This document shows, piece after piece, positions 35,197 through 47,563 of a DNA stretch of 64,000 nt. The DNA is from Gammaproteobacteria bacterium (GTDB lineage: Bacteria > Pseudomonadota > Gammaproteobacteria > Chromatiales > Chromatiaceae). A program made the translations under genes and the position numbers. The stretch spans positions 1-64,000 of the forward strand of contig JAABSM010000003.1 in NCBI GenBank assembly GCA_011390365.1. The letters are read 5' to 3'. The notes below the pieces were generated by a model. It was not told where the DNA came from. It searched no databases and saw only the letters and a list, made by a program, of their open reading frames with translations. Each line of letters begins with the position of its first letter. The first letter of the stretch is position 1.

Positions 35197-36455
35197 TGGA
35201 CTGGCCCGCGGCACTTCTGTTGATGCTCTTCTTTCTGGTCTTGAAAGGGTTCTTCTCCGGTTCCGAGATCGCCCTCGTCAACTCCGACAAGCTCAAGCTG
35301 CGTCATCGCGCCAAGATGGGCGACAAGGGGGCGAAACAGGTGTTGAACCTGTTCAAGACCCCGGATGTGATTCTCGGCACCACCCTGGTCGGCACCAACA
35401 TCGCCACCGTCACCATCTCCACCCTGGGGGCGTTGATCTGCATCGACCTGTTCGGCGCCTCCGGCGACTTCATCTCGGTCCTCATCCTCACCCCGATCCT
35501 GCTGATCTTCGGCGAGGTGGTGCCCAAGAGCGTCTTCCAGCAGAAGGCCGACGACCTCGCCGGGCGGGTGATCATGGTGCTGCGCATCTTCTCCTGGCTG
35601 TTCTACCCGGTAATCTTCATCTTCAGTCGGGTCGCCCGCTTCGCCGCCCGCATCGTCGGCGGCGGCAGTGCGCCCCAGAACATGTTCATCACCCGCGAAG
35701 AGCTGCGTACCCTGCTCGATGTTTCGGATACCGCCGCCAACCCCTCGGCGGTGGATCGCAAGCGCATCCATCGCATCATCCGCTTCGCCGACACCACCGC
35801 CGGCGAGGCGATGATCCCCCTTGCCGACGTGGTCGGCTTCAATGAGATGCGCAACATGAAGGACGCCGAGCGCGCGGTACTGCAATACGGCTTCAACCGG
35901 CTGCCGGTCTATCGCGGCAATATCACCAACGTCAAGGGCATCCTCACCCTCAGCACCTGGGACCTGATGGACCCGGACCTCAGCGAGGCCGCCATCACCG
36001 ACTTCATTCAACCGGCCCTCTACATCTCCCCCAAACAGACCATCGACGTCGCCCTGCCGCAACTCCAGCAGCGCGAAGACCACATGGCGATCGTGGTCGA
36101 CGAGTTCGGCTCCGCCATCGGCATCCTCACCATGGAGGACGTGCTGGAAGAGGTGGTGGGCGAGATCGACGTCGGCTACGACTTCGACGAATACCAGCCC
36201 AAGCAACACATCTACATCGAACACGAAAGCGAAAGCTCCCACCTCATGAGCGGCCGCATGCCCATCTCCGAGATCAACGACATCCTCCACGTCCGCTTTC
36301 CCGTGGAAGAGTCCCACACCATCGGCGGCCTCATCACCAGCCGCCTGCGTCGCATCCCCGTCGCCGACGACGCCATTGAAGAGAGCGGCCACCGCCTCAC
36401 CGTCATCGACGCCGATGAACGACGGGTGCTCAAGATTCGCATCGAAAGGCTGTGA
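35196..36455 (+). CDS. CNNM/CorC-type transporter (copy 2)
   Basis: This 419-residue paralogue of the upstream gene has a CNNM membrane domain with FFSGSEIALVNSD and GEVVPKSVFQ, then CBS repeats (GEAMIPLADVVGF, then GILTMEDVLEEVVGEIDVGYD) and a C-terminal CorC_HlyC domain ending VLKIRIERL. It lacks the disordered tail of its neighbour. Translational overlap and equal architecture indicate that the two gene products act together, plausibly on Mg2+ or another divalent ion that accompanies phosphate. Confidence 0.9.
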   Translation: MDWPAALLLMLFFLVLKGFFSGSEIALVNSDKLKLRHRAKMGDKGAKQVLNLFKTPDVILGTTLVGTNIATVTISTLGALICIDLFGASGDFISVLILTPILLIFGEVVPKSVFQQKADDLAGRVIMVLRIFSWLFYPVIFIFSRVARFAARIVGGGSAPQNMFITREELRTLLDVSDTAANPSAVDRKRIHRIIRFADTTAGEAMIPLADVVGFNEMRNMKDAERAVLQYGFNRLPVYRGNITNVKGILTLSTWDLMDPDLSEAAITDFIQPALYISPKQTIDVALPQLQQREDHMAIVVDEFGSAIGILTMEDVLEEVVGEIDVGYDFDEYQPKQHIYIEHESESSHLMSGRMPISEINDILHVRFPVEESHTIGGLITSRLRRIPVADDAIEESGHRLTVIDADERRVLKIRIERL

Positions 36456-37175
36456 TATCGCCGCCGACCAATTGCCCGCCCAGTATCCAATCCAGGAAAA
36501 GCGCTCACAAAGGCACGGAGCAAGGGGAGAAATCCCCCTCCGTGACCTCCGTCTCTCAGTGAGAGATCTTGAGAAAATATTGGCGCCGTTGTACTCGGGC
36601 GATTTCCCGGAGAAGACCTAACCTGACAGCCCGAAGCGCCCCTGGCGGTTGCAAGTTTACTTCCAGCATCGACCGAAGGGTTCCCTCCCCCGCCGGGGGA
36701 GGGTCAGTGAGGGGTGCTGGCATTGGCAGGATGATTTGAACTTCCCTGCCAATGCCGAAGACCCTCCCCCCAGCCCCTCCCAGCGGGAGGGGGAGTGGTT
36801 TTCGTGATTTTGCGTAATACTTAGGGAATCCCATCAATCCTTCCTTTTTTCGGAAGGATTTACCATGCCTTTCAATACGACCGTGGTACATGTTTTCTCG
36901 GAAATCGCCTAGGCTTTCCACCATGATTGAACTATTGTTACGTTACCGTTACGTAGCAATCCTGGAGGCCGGAATCATTGCCAGGGCCGATTTGAACACG
37001 AAATGGTCGGTGGCCTGGAAGGACAAACAGGGTTCGGCGCTCCTGGGATTGGCGGGATGATGTCGCATTCAGGTAAGATTCCGAGAAGAGCGCGGACGGG
37101 TTTCGGACGAAACCCCGTCGTATGCCACTGGCATCCCTGTTTTACCTATCCCCTCGGCCAAACCCAGGAGAATCC
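36456..37175. other. Repeat-rich intergenic region before the UspA gene
   Basis: No gene is seen in these 720 bases. It holds the repeat listed at 36504-36588 and several perfect palindromes: CCCTCCCCCG/CGGGGGAGGG at 36683-36703, GGCATTGGCAGG/CCTGCCAATGCC at 36719-36756, and CTCCCAGCGGGAG near 36777-36789. An AT-rich stretch at 36830-36960 may carry transcription signals. The dense palindromes suggest REP-like elements. Confidence 0.6.
36504..36588 (+). repeat. Dispersed repeat, copy 1 (about 85 bp)
   Basis: It aligns with 50434-50522 over its whole length: CTCAC..AGGCACGG, GAAATCCCCCTCCGTGA, TCTCAGTGARAGATCTT, then GARAAAAYWTYGGCGC. The last part also matches 16943-16965. The ATCCCCCTCCGTGA core is identical in both full copies. 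Confidence 0.75.
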
Positions 37176-37679
37176 ATGACGGACAAACCAAAAGACCCCA
37201 AACCCCAGATCCTGGTACCCGTCGACTTCTCCGAGTATTCGGAAGAGGCGGTGGTGCAGGCCTGCAAGCTGGCGAGCTGTCTCCACGCCGGCGTCACCGT
37301 GCTGCATGTGGTTCATGACCCGGCGGAGATGTCCGGCTACTATGCCATGATGGCGAAAAAGAAACACATGATGCGCATCCAGGACAGCGCCTTCGAGATG
37401 CTGAAAGGCTTCATAAAGGCCACCAAGAAGGCCCATCATCAGGTCGCCGACATGAAGGATCTTGAAGCCATGTTGGTGGTGGGGTTGCCGGTGACCCGCA
37501 TTCTGGAGGTCGCCGAAAAGATCGATGCCCGCATGATCGTCATGGGCAGCAAAGGCGCCACCGGGCTCAAGCACCTGATGATCGGCTCCATGGCGGAGCA
37601 AATGATCAGGCTCTCGCCGATCCCGATCACCATCGTCAAATCCAGGGCCGCCATCAAGAAACTGGACGAAAAGAACTGA
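37176..37679 (+). CDS. Universal stress protein (UspA family)
   Basis: This 167-residue cytoplasmic protein starts at the ATG behind CAGGAG. N-terminal ILVPVDFSEYSEEAVVQA and the C-terminal ATP-binding signature MGSKGATGLKHLMIGSMAEQMIR (G-x2-G-x9-G type) place it in the ATP-binding UspA group. It is 22 nt ahead of a Na/Pi cotransporter-family gene, so it is probably cotranscribed and may regulate or sense the energy/phosphate state for that transporter. This link is inference. Confidence 0.92.
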   Translation: MTDKPKDPKPQILVPVDFSEYSEEAVVQACKLASCLHAGVTVLHVVHDPAEMSGYYAMMAKKKHMMRIQDSAFEMLKGFIKATKKAHHQVADMKDLEAMLVVGLPVTRILEVAEKIDARMIVMGSKGATGLKHLMIGSMAEQMIRLSPIPITIVKSRAAIKKLDEKN

Positions 37680-37701
37680 CATCGGAACGGAACCCAAACC
37701 C

Positions 37702-39594
37702 ATGTCCCACAACAAAACCCTTTCACGCTTGCTCCCCGGGGCTGGACCGGCCTCCGGCAAACCCGCGCACCACGCCCCATGGTTATCCGCCCCCGTCATC
37801 GGCGTTGCGCTAATGGCGCTGCTCTTTCCCTGGGCCATGCCCGCCCTGGCCCAGGACACCTCCGCCCAGCAGATCGACTGGGGGATCATGGCGATGGAGC
37901 TGTTCGGCGGTCTCGCCCTGTTCCTGTTCGGCATGGAGCAGATGGCCGAATCCCTTAAGGCGGTGGCCGGCGACCGCATGCGCAACATCCTCGCCCGCCT
38001 CACCACCAACCGCTTCATGGGCGCGGCCACCGGCGCCTTCGTTACCGCCGTCATCCAGTCCTCGTCGGTCACCACCGTGCTGGTGGTCGGCTTCATCAGC
38101 GCCGGCCTGATGTCCCTCTCTCAATCCGTAGGGGTGATCATGGGCGCCAATATCGGCACCACCATCACCGCCCAGATCGTCGCCTTCAAGATCACCAAGG
38201 CCGCGCTGCTGATGATCGGCATCGGTTTCACCATGCTCTTCGCCGCAAAAAAGGAGAGCATCCGCCAGTACGGGACGATGCTGATGGGGCTGGGCATGGT
38301 CTTCTTCGGCATGAGCGTCATGAGCGACGCCATGGCGCCGCTGCGCAGCTTCCAACCCTTCCTCGACCTGATGATGCACATGGAAAACCCCCTCATCGGC
38401 ATCGTCGTCGCCGCCGTCTTCACCGGTCTGGTGCAATCCTCCTCCGCCACCACCGGCATCGTCATCGTCATGGCCAGCCAGGGCTTCATCTCCCTGCCCG
38501 CGGGCATCGCCCTGGCCTTCGGCGCCAACGTCGGCACCTGCGTCACCGCCATGCTCGCCAGCATCGGCAAACCCCGTGAGGCGGTGCGCGCTGCGCTGGT
38601 GCATGTACTGTTCAATATCGGCGGGGTGTTGTTGTGGCTCGCCTTCATCGACCACCTGGCCGAGTTCGTCGCCTGGTTCTCACCCGCCCATCCCGAACTC
38701 GAGGGCACCCAGCGCCTCGCCGCCGAAGCGCCGCGGCAGATCGCCAACGCCCACACCGTCTTCAACATCGCCAACACCTTCATCTTCATCGCCTTCACCA
38801 CCCAACTCGCGCGGCTGGTGGAGTGGCTGGTCCCCGACCGTCCGCTGGGCGAGGAGGCGTTGATCGTCACCACCCGCTATCTCGATGAAGAGCTCCTCGC
38901 CACCCCCGCCCTGGCCCTCGACCGGGTCCGCCTGGAGGTGCTGCACATGGGCGAAAAGGTCGAGGACATGATGGAAAAGGTCCTGCCCGCCATCCTGGAA
39001 GGGGACCGCGCCGCCCTCCACGACGTGCGCAAGCAGGACGACCAGGTCGATCTGCTCTATCGGCGCATCATCAGCTACCTGGGCAAGATCAGCCAACAGA
39101 AACTCACCGACAAGCAGACCGCCGAACTGCTCAACCTGATGGCCGCGGTCAGCGAACTGGAGAGCGCCGGCGACGTCATCGAAACCAACCTGGTCAGCCT
39201 CGGCCTCAACCGTATCCGCGAAGGGGTGGCGATCAGCGAACCCACCCAGCACGTACTGCGGGACTATCACAAGGTGATCTTCAAGGCCCTGCGCGGCGCG
39301 GTCCACGCCGTCTCCCAGAACAACGAACTCGCCGCCAGCGCCGTCATCGACATGAAAAAGGACGTCACCCGCCTCACCAGCTCCGCCGCCGTCCACCAGG
39401 CCCGCCGCCTCGTCGCCCAGGAACCCAATCGCATCGCCGCCTACACCATCGAGGTCGACATCGTCGAAAAGCTCAAACGCATCTACTACTTCGCCAAACG
39501 CATGGCCAAAAGCGTCACCCCCCAGGAAGGCCTCATCGACCCCGCCGCCGCCGAGAACCGGGAAGAAAAGGCCGGACAAGACCCCCGCGCATGA
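37702..39594 (+). CDS. Na/Pi cotransporter-family protein with PhoU-like tail (copy 2)
   Basis: This 630-residue membrane protein has an N-terminal hydrophobic segment that may be a cleavable signal (ending near AMPALAQ). Two inverted Na/Pi signatures follow, VIQSSSVTTVLVVG and GLVQSSSATTGIVI, each with a GANIGTT / GANVGTC motif. The C-terminal 240 residues form a PhoU-like helical domain (DEELLATPALALDRVRLEVLHMGEKVEDMME). Unlike copy 1 at 31577 both signatures are intact QSSS. It follows the UspA gene. Orthologues act in phosphate transport or export. Confidence 0.9.
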   Translation: MSHNKTLSRLLPGAGPASGKPAHHAPWLSAPVIGVALMALLFPWAMPALAQDTSAQQIDWGIMAMELFGGLALFLFGMEQMAESLKAVAGDRMRNILARLTTNRFMGAATGAFVTAVIQSSSVTTVLVVGFISAGLMSLSQSVGVIMGANIGTTITAQIVAFKITKAALLMIGIGFTMLFAAKKESIRQYGTMLMGLGMVFFGMSVMSDAMAPLRSFQPFLDLMMHMENPLIGIVVAAVFTGLVQSSSATTGIVIVMASQGFISLPAGIALAFGANVGTCVTAMLASIGKPREAVRAALVHVLFNIGGVLLWLAFIDHLAEFVAWFSPAHPELEGTQRLAAEAPRQIANAHTVFNIANTFIFIAFTTQLARLVEWLVPDRPLGEEALIVTTRYLDEELLATPALALDRVRLEVLHMGEKVEDMMEKVLPAILEGDRAALHDVRKQDDQVDLLYRRIISYLGKISQQKLTDKQTAELLNLMAAVSELESAGDVIETNLVSLGLNRIREGVAISEPTQHVLRDYHKVIFKALRGAVHAVSQNNELAASAVIDMKKDVTRLTSSAAVHQARRLVAQEPNRIAAYTIEVDIVEKLKRIYYFAKRMAKSVTPQEGLIDPAAAENREEKAGQDPRA

Positions 39595-39641
39595 CGCTCA
39601 GCGCTGCTGCGCCGTGACGAGGTTGAGGAGGGTTTGGTTGC

Positions 39642-40061
39642 ATGAACAACTACCGATTACAGGTCGACGCCGCACCGGGACCAGGCAAGGTGTCGCTGCG
39701 CTGGTTCGGGGCCTCGGCCTTTCGGCCCGAGGGGGAGCTGACCCTGCCCTTGGCGGAGCTGGCGCTGCGCATCGGGGTCTTCATCAAGGCCGGGGGCGTG
39801 ACCCTTCCGCCGGGGCGCTGGGCCGATCCCGACCGGCGGTTGGTGCGGCTGTGGTATGGCGCCAACCGCAAGCGGGAGATCGCGGTGAACTGGCCCACTG
39901 TTACAGCGACAGCGAAACCGCCAACAAGCTGGACTAAGGCGAGTGTCGGGTTTTCGGGCGGCAACGAAGGCTCGCTAAGTTTTCTGATAGGTCAAAACGC
40001 TTGCGCAGCTCTTCCGCGTAGAGTCCGGGCGGCAGGCATGCGGCAAACTTCAGCTCGGTGA
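39642..40061 (+). pseudogene. Short unrecognised frame, probably frameshifted
   Basis: The first about 85 codons look like real protein (SLRWFGASAFRPEGELTLPLAELALRIGVF, then VRLWYGANRKREIAVNW) but no family is recognised. Beyond 39898 the frame runs antisense into the helicase remnant and has no sensible sequence. In the neighbouring frame the same region reads HCYSDSETANKLD and stops at 39937, so a single-base shift may have occurred. It is probably a remnant of a mobile or accessory gene. Confidence 0.4.
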
Positions 40062-40251
40062 CAAAATCCTCGTCCAAAGGGAGCGGGCACTCACGACCGG
40101 ACCTCAGAAGCTCGGTCATCGCGCCTTTCAGCGCTTCCGATTCCACGCCGCCGCTAAAGGTGATCGAGAAATCGTCATAGCGGATGCGGGCCGCCTGGTC
40201 CGCCAAAGCGGCGGCCAGCGCGGCATTGGTCAGTTTGCCGGCGAGGGTCCA
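39934..40251 (-). pseudogene. C-terminal remnant of a DEAD/DEAH (Lhr-like) helicase
   Basis: About 105 codons read WTLAGKLTNAALAAALADQ...YDDFSITFSGG, then LKFAACLPPGLYAEELRKRFDL and a stop. The W-T-(F/L)-A-G-x-x-x-N and LP-x-x-L patterns resemble the C-terminal domain of superfamily 2 helicases of the Lhr type. The upstream helicase core is absent: the frame meets a stop at 40261, and the sequence on that side is a group II intron RT fragment. It is therefore a 3' fragment left after a rearrangement. Confidence 0.55.
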
Positions 40252-40418
40252 TTGAGATTCTCAGCCAGGTTGGCCTCGAACATCTTGATGGACTGACGAT
40301 CAATCCCAGCGGAGCCCCGGTTACGCCGAATCGAACGGAATCCCTTACGCATCAGCTCAGGGGTAATGCACCCGGTGAGCGGATGCGCGCGTTGGATGTC
40401 AAAATCGACCCTGAGCAC
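40250..40418 (-). pseudogene. N-terminal remnant of a group II intron reverse transcriptase
   Basis: About 55 codons contain RKGFRSIRRNRGSAGIDRQS followed by FEANLAENL. This is the N-terminal signature of group II intron-encoded reverse transcriptases (NRGSxGxDxxS...FExNLxxNL). It stops matching at 40250, exactly where the helicase remnant begins. The reverse transcriptase core motif YADD is absent. The upstream frame (to 40440) is open but not recognised. Confidence 0.65.
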
Positions 40419-40588
40419 GACAGAACTTCTGTCTGAACCTCAATCGAAGGCTTGGCCGGAAACGACGTAGAGACTGTTCTTGGCACGCGCAGAGCCTTCC
40501 CGGACCAATCCGCCGGGAGCGGATTGGGACAGCCGCAGGCGGGCCTTGATCATCGCGTCGGCCGCCTGGCATCGGATGCTGGCTGCGG

Positions 40589-40638
40589 CTGTAGGTCGGG
40601 CTTCAGCCCGACAGGTCGGCCTGAAGGCGGGCCTACAG
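40589..40638. repeat. REP-like palindrome at the end of the SagB-type gene
   Basis: Outer arms CTGTAGG (40589-40595) and CCTACAG (40632-40638) enclose GTCGGGCTTCAGCCCGAC, itself a hairpin. The stop codon of the leftward SagB-type gene (TAG, 40633-40635) lies inside the right arm. Confidence 0.75.
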
Positions 40639-42333
40639 AGTTTGGCCGGAACAATGATCCAGGCCGACTCTCTCGCCATAGGGTGGGTCCGACTGGATTC
40701 TTGCGTCCGGCAGGCCCTTGCCGACGGTGAAGTGGTAGAGGGGCTGGTAGCCGGATTCGGTGAGCCCCAGCAGGTCGAGCACGGCGTCGTCGAAGAAGCA
40801 GCCGATGCCGGTGCCTTGCAGGCCCAGGGCTTCGGCGCCGAGGTAGAGTTGATGGCCGATCAGGCCCGCCTCCCAGTGGAGGCGGCGGTACTCCGCCGGG
40901 TGGTCGTTCAGGGCGGCGTCGAACTCCGCCAGCATGGAGGCGGAGAAGCAGCCATGGGCGGCGATGTTCTGGTGGCAGCCGAGGATGCGCGCGACCTGTT
41001 GGCTGTCGCCGCTGAGCAGGTGGTAGAGGGGAAAGTCGGGAATCTTGGTTGCGATCGGGTTGCCGTCGAACTCCTCCTTCATCTTCTTGAGTAACGCCTC
41101 CCGGGCCGCCGGATGGCGGGCTAGGAGGTAGAGGCCCGGTTCCAGCTCTTCGACGCGGTGGATCATCAGTACCAGATGGATGCGGGGCTGGTGGGGCCAG
41201 CCATCCCAGGGCGGGCGATCGGGGCGGGGGAGGAGGGTGTCGAGCAGGGTCAGCAGGTCGTCCCGCGGCATGGCCTGTTGAGGATCCATGGCCTGGGCGC
41301 TGCGGCGTTCCCGAATCAGCCGCGGGGCGGGTTTGGGGCAGTCGATGGGGCGCGGCGGGTGGCCGGGGGGGTGGGCCGGGGGGCGCTGGGGCCAGCGCCC
41401 CTGGAGACGGGTCGCCTGGGCGACCTGGCCGATCACTGGCCATTTGAAGTGGGGTTCGCCGCCGAGGGGGTTGGCCTTGCCGAACCATTCGCCCTGGCGG
41501 GCGAGCTGGGTCAGTTCCGTCGCGGCGGTTGGGGAGGCGGGAGTGAGTTGCAGCAGCAGGTCCGGGTGTTCCCGTTCCGCTCCCTCGAAGTCTACGTCTC
41601 GATCCAGCCCCAGCAGGCTCGCCAGGCCGGGGTCGTCGATTTCGACGAACCTGGCCTTCCAGCCGAGCAGGGCGGCGGCGTAGCGCAGCGCCCCCAGGGC
41701 GTGGCCTATGTCCAGTTGCACATAGCGAAAGGCCCTTTCGCCATACTTCCAGGCCTCGCGCCAGAAGATGCTGCTGAGGGCGATCCAGATCTCCGGCGTA
41801 TTTTCAGGGGCTCGCTTCCTCACTCCATCCTCTCTCCCGCGGGGAGAGGGGCTTTCGCTGGTATCCGCCGGGAAGCGGCAGCGCCGTTCCAGGCGGTGTT
41901 GCCCTGGCGCGTAGTGGTAGACGCCGTCTCCCAGCTCGGCCAAGCCGCGGCAGATCAGGTAGCCTTCGGTGGGGTGGAGGTTGCCGCTGGAGGGGTTGCA
42001 GCGCAGCGCCCAGCGGTTGGGTCCATGGCGTTTCCATACCGCCAGGCCGAGGGAGAGTTGGAGCAGGGCGGCGAGGCTGGCGAGGTCGATGGGCGCGGGC
42101 GGGATTGTGCCGTCGAGCAGCTCTTGCCAGGGTCGATCCAGCGACTCGCCACTCTGATCCCCGATCCGATCCGCTATCAGGGGCAGGGTCAGGGATTCCG
42201 CGCCGTCGAAGCGGCGAAAGGGATCGGGCTGGTCGTCCCAGTCCAGGTATTCCGGTCCTCTGGCGAGGTGATCGAGGTGGTGCTTGGTGCGTTCGTGGTA
42301 GAGGCGGGCGGGTTGGGAGGGGTGCTGTGACAT
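40633..42333 (-). CDS. SagB/ThcOx-type nitroreductase-fold oxidoreductase, two domains
   Basis: This 566-residue protein contains two nitroreductase-like domains. The first (about 50-270) has RCNPSSGNLHPTEGYLI and YHYAPGQHRLERR; the second (about 340-540) has RRSAQAMD, MIHRVEELEPGLYLL and GLIGHQLYLGAEALGLQGTGIGCFFDD. This doubled SagB/ThcOx-like layout is known from FMN-dependent azoline dehydrogenases and from standalone relatives. No precursor peptide, cyclodehydratase or protease gene is nearby, so a standalone redox role is more likely than RiPP modification. A palindromic repeat lies inside the coding region (see 41812) and the C-terminus ends within another repeat. Confidence 0.85.
   Translation of the reverse strand: MSQHPSQPARLYHERTKHHLDHLARGPEYLDWDDQPDPFRRFDGAESLTLPLIADRIGDQSGESLDRPWQELLDGTIPPAPIDLASLAALLQLSLGLAVWKRHGPNRWALRCNPSSGNLHPTEGYLICRGLAELGDGVYHYAPGQHRLERRCRFPADTSESPSPRGREDGVRKRAPENTPEIWIALSSIFWREAWKYGERAFRYVQLDIGHALGALRYAAALLGWKARFVEIDDPGLASLLGLDRDVDFEGAEREHPDLLLQLTPASPTAATELTQLARQGEWFGKANPLGGEPHFKWPVIGQVAQATRLQGRWPQRPPAHPPGHPPRPIDCPKPAPRLIRERRSAQAMDPQQAMPRDDLLTLLDTLLPRPDRPPWDGWPHQPRIHLVLMIHRVEELEPGLYLLARHPAAREALLKKMKEEFDGNPIATKIPDFPLYHLLSGDSQQVARILGCHQNIAAHGCFSASMLAEFDAALNDHPAEYRRLHWEAGLIGHQLYLGAEALGLQGTGIGCFFDDAVLDLLGLTESGYQPLYHFTVGKGLPDARIQSDPPYGERVGLDHCSGQTL
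41812..41851. repeat. Palindromic repeat inside the SagB-type coding sequence
   Basis: TCTCTCCC/GGGGAGAG (41831-41848) has the same core as CCCTCTCCC-GAT-GGGAGAGGG at 61240-61260 and similar palindromes near 36683 and 36777. Here it is translated in frame as a Ser/Pro/Arg-rich linker (SPSPRGREDGVRK) between the two halves of the first nitroreductase domain. Confidence 0.65.
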
Positions 42334-42508
42334 GGCGGTGACTCGCGGTGCTTCTGGATTCAGTCCAGGGCTATGCTATCACATCGCGGTGTTTGGGGCG
42401 GGTAATCCTATAAACCGCGGATGAACGCAGATTTGCGCGGATATATGAATGCAGAGCCGGCAGTTGCCTAACCCCCTAGGTACATCTGTATTCCCTTCAC
42501 CCCTCGCT

Positions 42509-42729
42509 CAATGTCATTAACTTAAGCCACCATGGCATTTTCCGGGAATGATGCGCCTCATTTCGTGGGTGCGCCGACCGTTTTTGGTTCTTCATAGGAT
42601 GTGCCGTCGACCGAGCGACAAGGCTTTTTATTCGGCACATCCTATGCCGATCCAGCGATTTCCGGGCTGCCCCGGAGTAAGGCGCATCAAGGGCGGGAAC
42701 CTGGCGTGGCGCTTAAGTTAATGACATTG
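42509..42729. mobile_element. 221-bp MITE with 10-bp target duplication
   Basis: Terminal inverted repeats start CAATGTCATTAACTTAAGC at 42509 and end with the complement GCTTAAGTTAATGACATTG at 42729. Imperfect pairing continues inward (TGATGCGCCT at both sides). The element is flanked by a perfect 10-bp duplication ACCCCTCGCT at 42499-42508 and 42730-42739. It contains no gene. Inside is a 14-bp perfect hairpin, CATAGGATGTGCCG/CGGCACATCCTATG, possibly a nested repeat. TIR sequence and 10-bp duplication resemble IS4-type elements. Its right end provides the stop codon of the leftward HD-GYP gene. Confidence 0.9.
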
Positions 42730-43848
42730 ACCCCTCGCTCAAGCTCTCCCGCTCTTCGGGGAAGTCGGCGAAGCGCAGCGCGGTCTGGCGGAACTCTTCG
42801 TGGATTTCGAGGAAGGCGTCGACGATGTCGGGGTCGAAGTGCTTGCCGCGGCCTTCACGGATGATCTCGACCGCCTTGCGGTGGCTGAAGGGGGGCTTGT
42901 AGGCGCGTTTGGAGATGAGGGCGTCGTAGACGTCGGCGAGGGCCATGAGGCGGCCGGAGACGGGGATTTCGTCGCCGCGGATGCCGCGCGGGTAGCCGCT
43001 GCCGTCCCAGCGTTCGTGGTGGGTGTAGGCGATCTCGGCGCCGTAGCGCAGGAAGGAGTGTTCGCCGAGGCGCTTGAGCGCCCCTTGCAGGGCGGCGTAC
43101 CCGTGCACGGGGTGTTGTTGCATCTCGTCGAATTCGGCGTCGGTGAGTTTTCCTGGCTTGGTGAGGACCGCGTCCGGCACGCCGACCTTGCCGATGTCGT
43201 GGAGGGGGGCGGACTTGTAGAGCAGGTCGATCGCCTCGTCGTCGAGTTGCTCGGCGAAGCGGGGGTGGTCGCGCAGCCGTTCCGCCAGCAGCTTGATGTA
43301 GGTGCGGGTGCGCTGGATGTGGCCGCCGGTCTCCGGGTCGCGGCTCTCGATGAGGTTGGAGAGGGTGAGCAGGGTGGTCTCCTGGGTCAGCGCGAGCTCG
43401 GCGGTGCGTGCCTCGACCAGCTCTTCGAGGCGGTCGCGGTAGCGTTTGAGTTCGACGTGATTGGCGACCCGCGCCGCCACCAGCTCCGGGCGAAAGGGCT
43501 TGGTCAGGTAGTCGACGGCGCCCAGCGCGAGCCCCTTGCGTTCATCCTCCAGGTCGTCCATGGCGGTGAGAAAGATCACCGGGATGTGGCGCAGCTCGGG
43601 ATCCGCCTTGAGCCGGCGGCAGGTTTCGTAGCCGTCCAGGTTGGGCATCATGATGTCGAGCAGGATGAGGTCGGGGTGGGGGCGTTTGGCGGCCATCCGC
43701 AGGGCCTTGACGCCATCCTTGGCGGCGACCACCGCGTAGTGCTCTTGCAGGGTGTGAAAGAGGACCTCGATGTTGTCGGCGACGTCGTCGACGATCAGGA
43801 TCTTCGCCCGCTCGCCGGCGGTCACGGGGTTGATGCGCGTTCCAGGGT

Positions 43849-43852
<4 letters not shown>
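42713..43852 (-). CDS. Response regulator with HD-GYP phosphodiesterase domain
   Basis: This 379-residue protein has an N-terminal receiver domain (about 17-130: ILIVDDVADN, phospho-acceptor Asp in LILLDIMMPNLDGYE, Lys in YLTKPF). A short coiled coil follows, then an HD-GYP domain (about 165-365) with HDIGKVGVPD, HHERWDGSGYPRGI and RLMALADVYDAL. Such proteins hydrolyse cyclic di-GMP when phosphorylated. The start overlaps the stop of the upstream hybrid kinase gene (ATGA), so this is the likely output of that kinase. The last five residues (SMSLT) and the stop codon are encoded by the inserted MITE; without it the protein would end ...ESLSEG. Confidence 0.93.
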
Positions 43853-47559
<3,707 letters not shown>

Positions 47560-47563
47560 GGCG

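Noticed and set aside
36456-37175. CRISPR array suspected from repeated palindromes
   Set aside because: Repeats differ in sequence and spacing; no regular repeat-spacer pattern and no cas genes in the window.
40440-40679. 79-codon minus-strand frame upstream of the RT remnant
   Set aside because: No recognisable motif, overlaps a palindromic repeat and the end of the SagB-type gene; coding cannot be supported.
40633-42333. RiPP (azoline) biosynthesis cluster around the SagB-type gene
   Set aside because: No precursor peptide, YcaO or protease gene nearby; neighbours are remnants and signalling genes.
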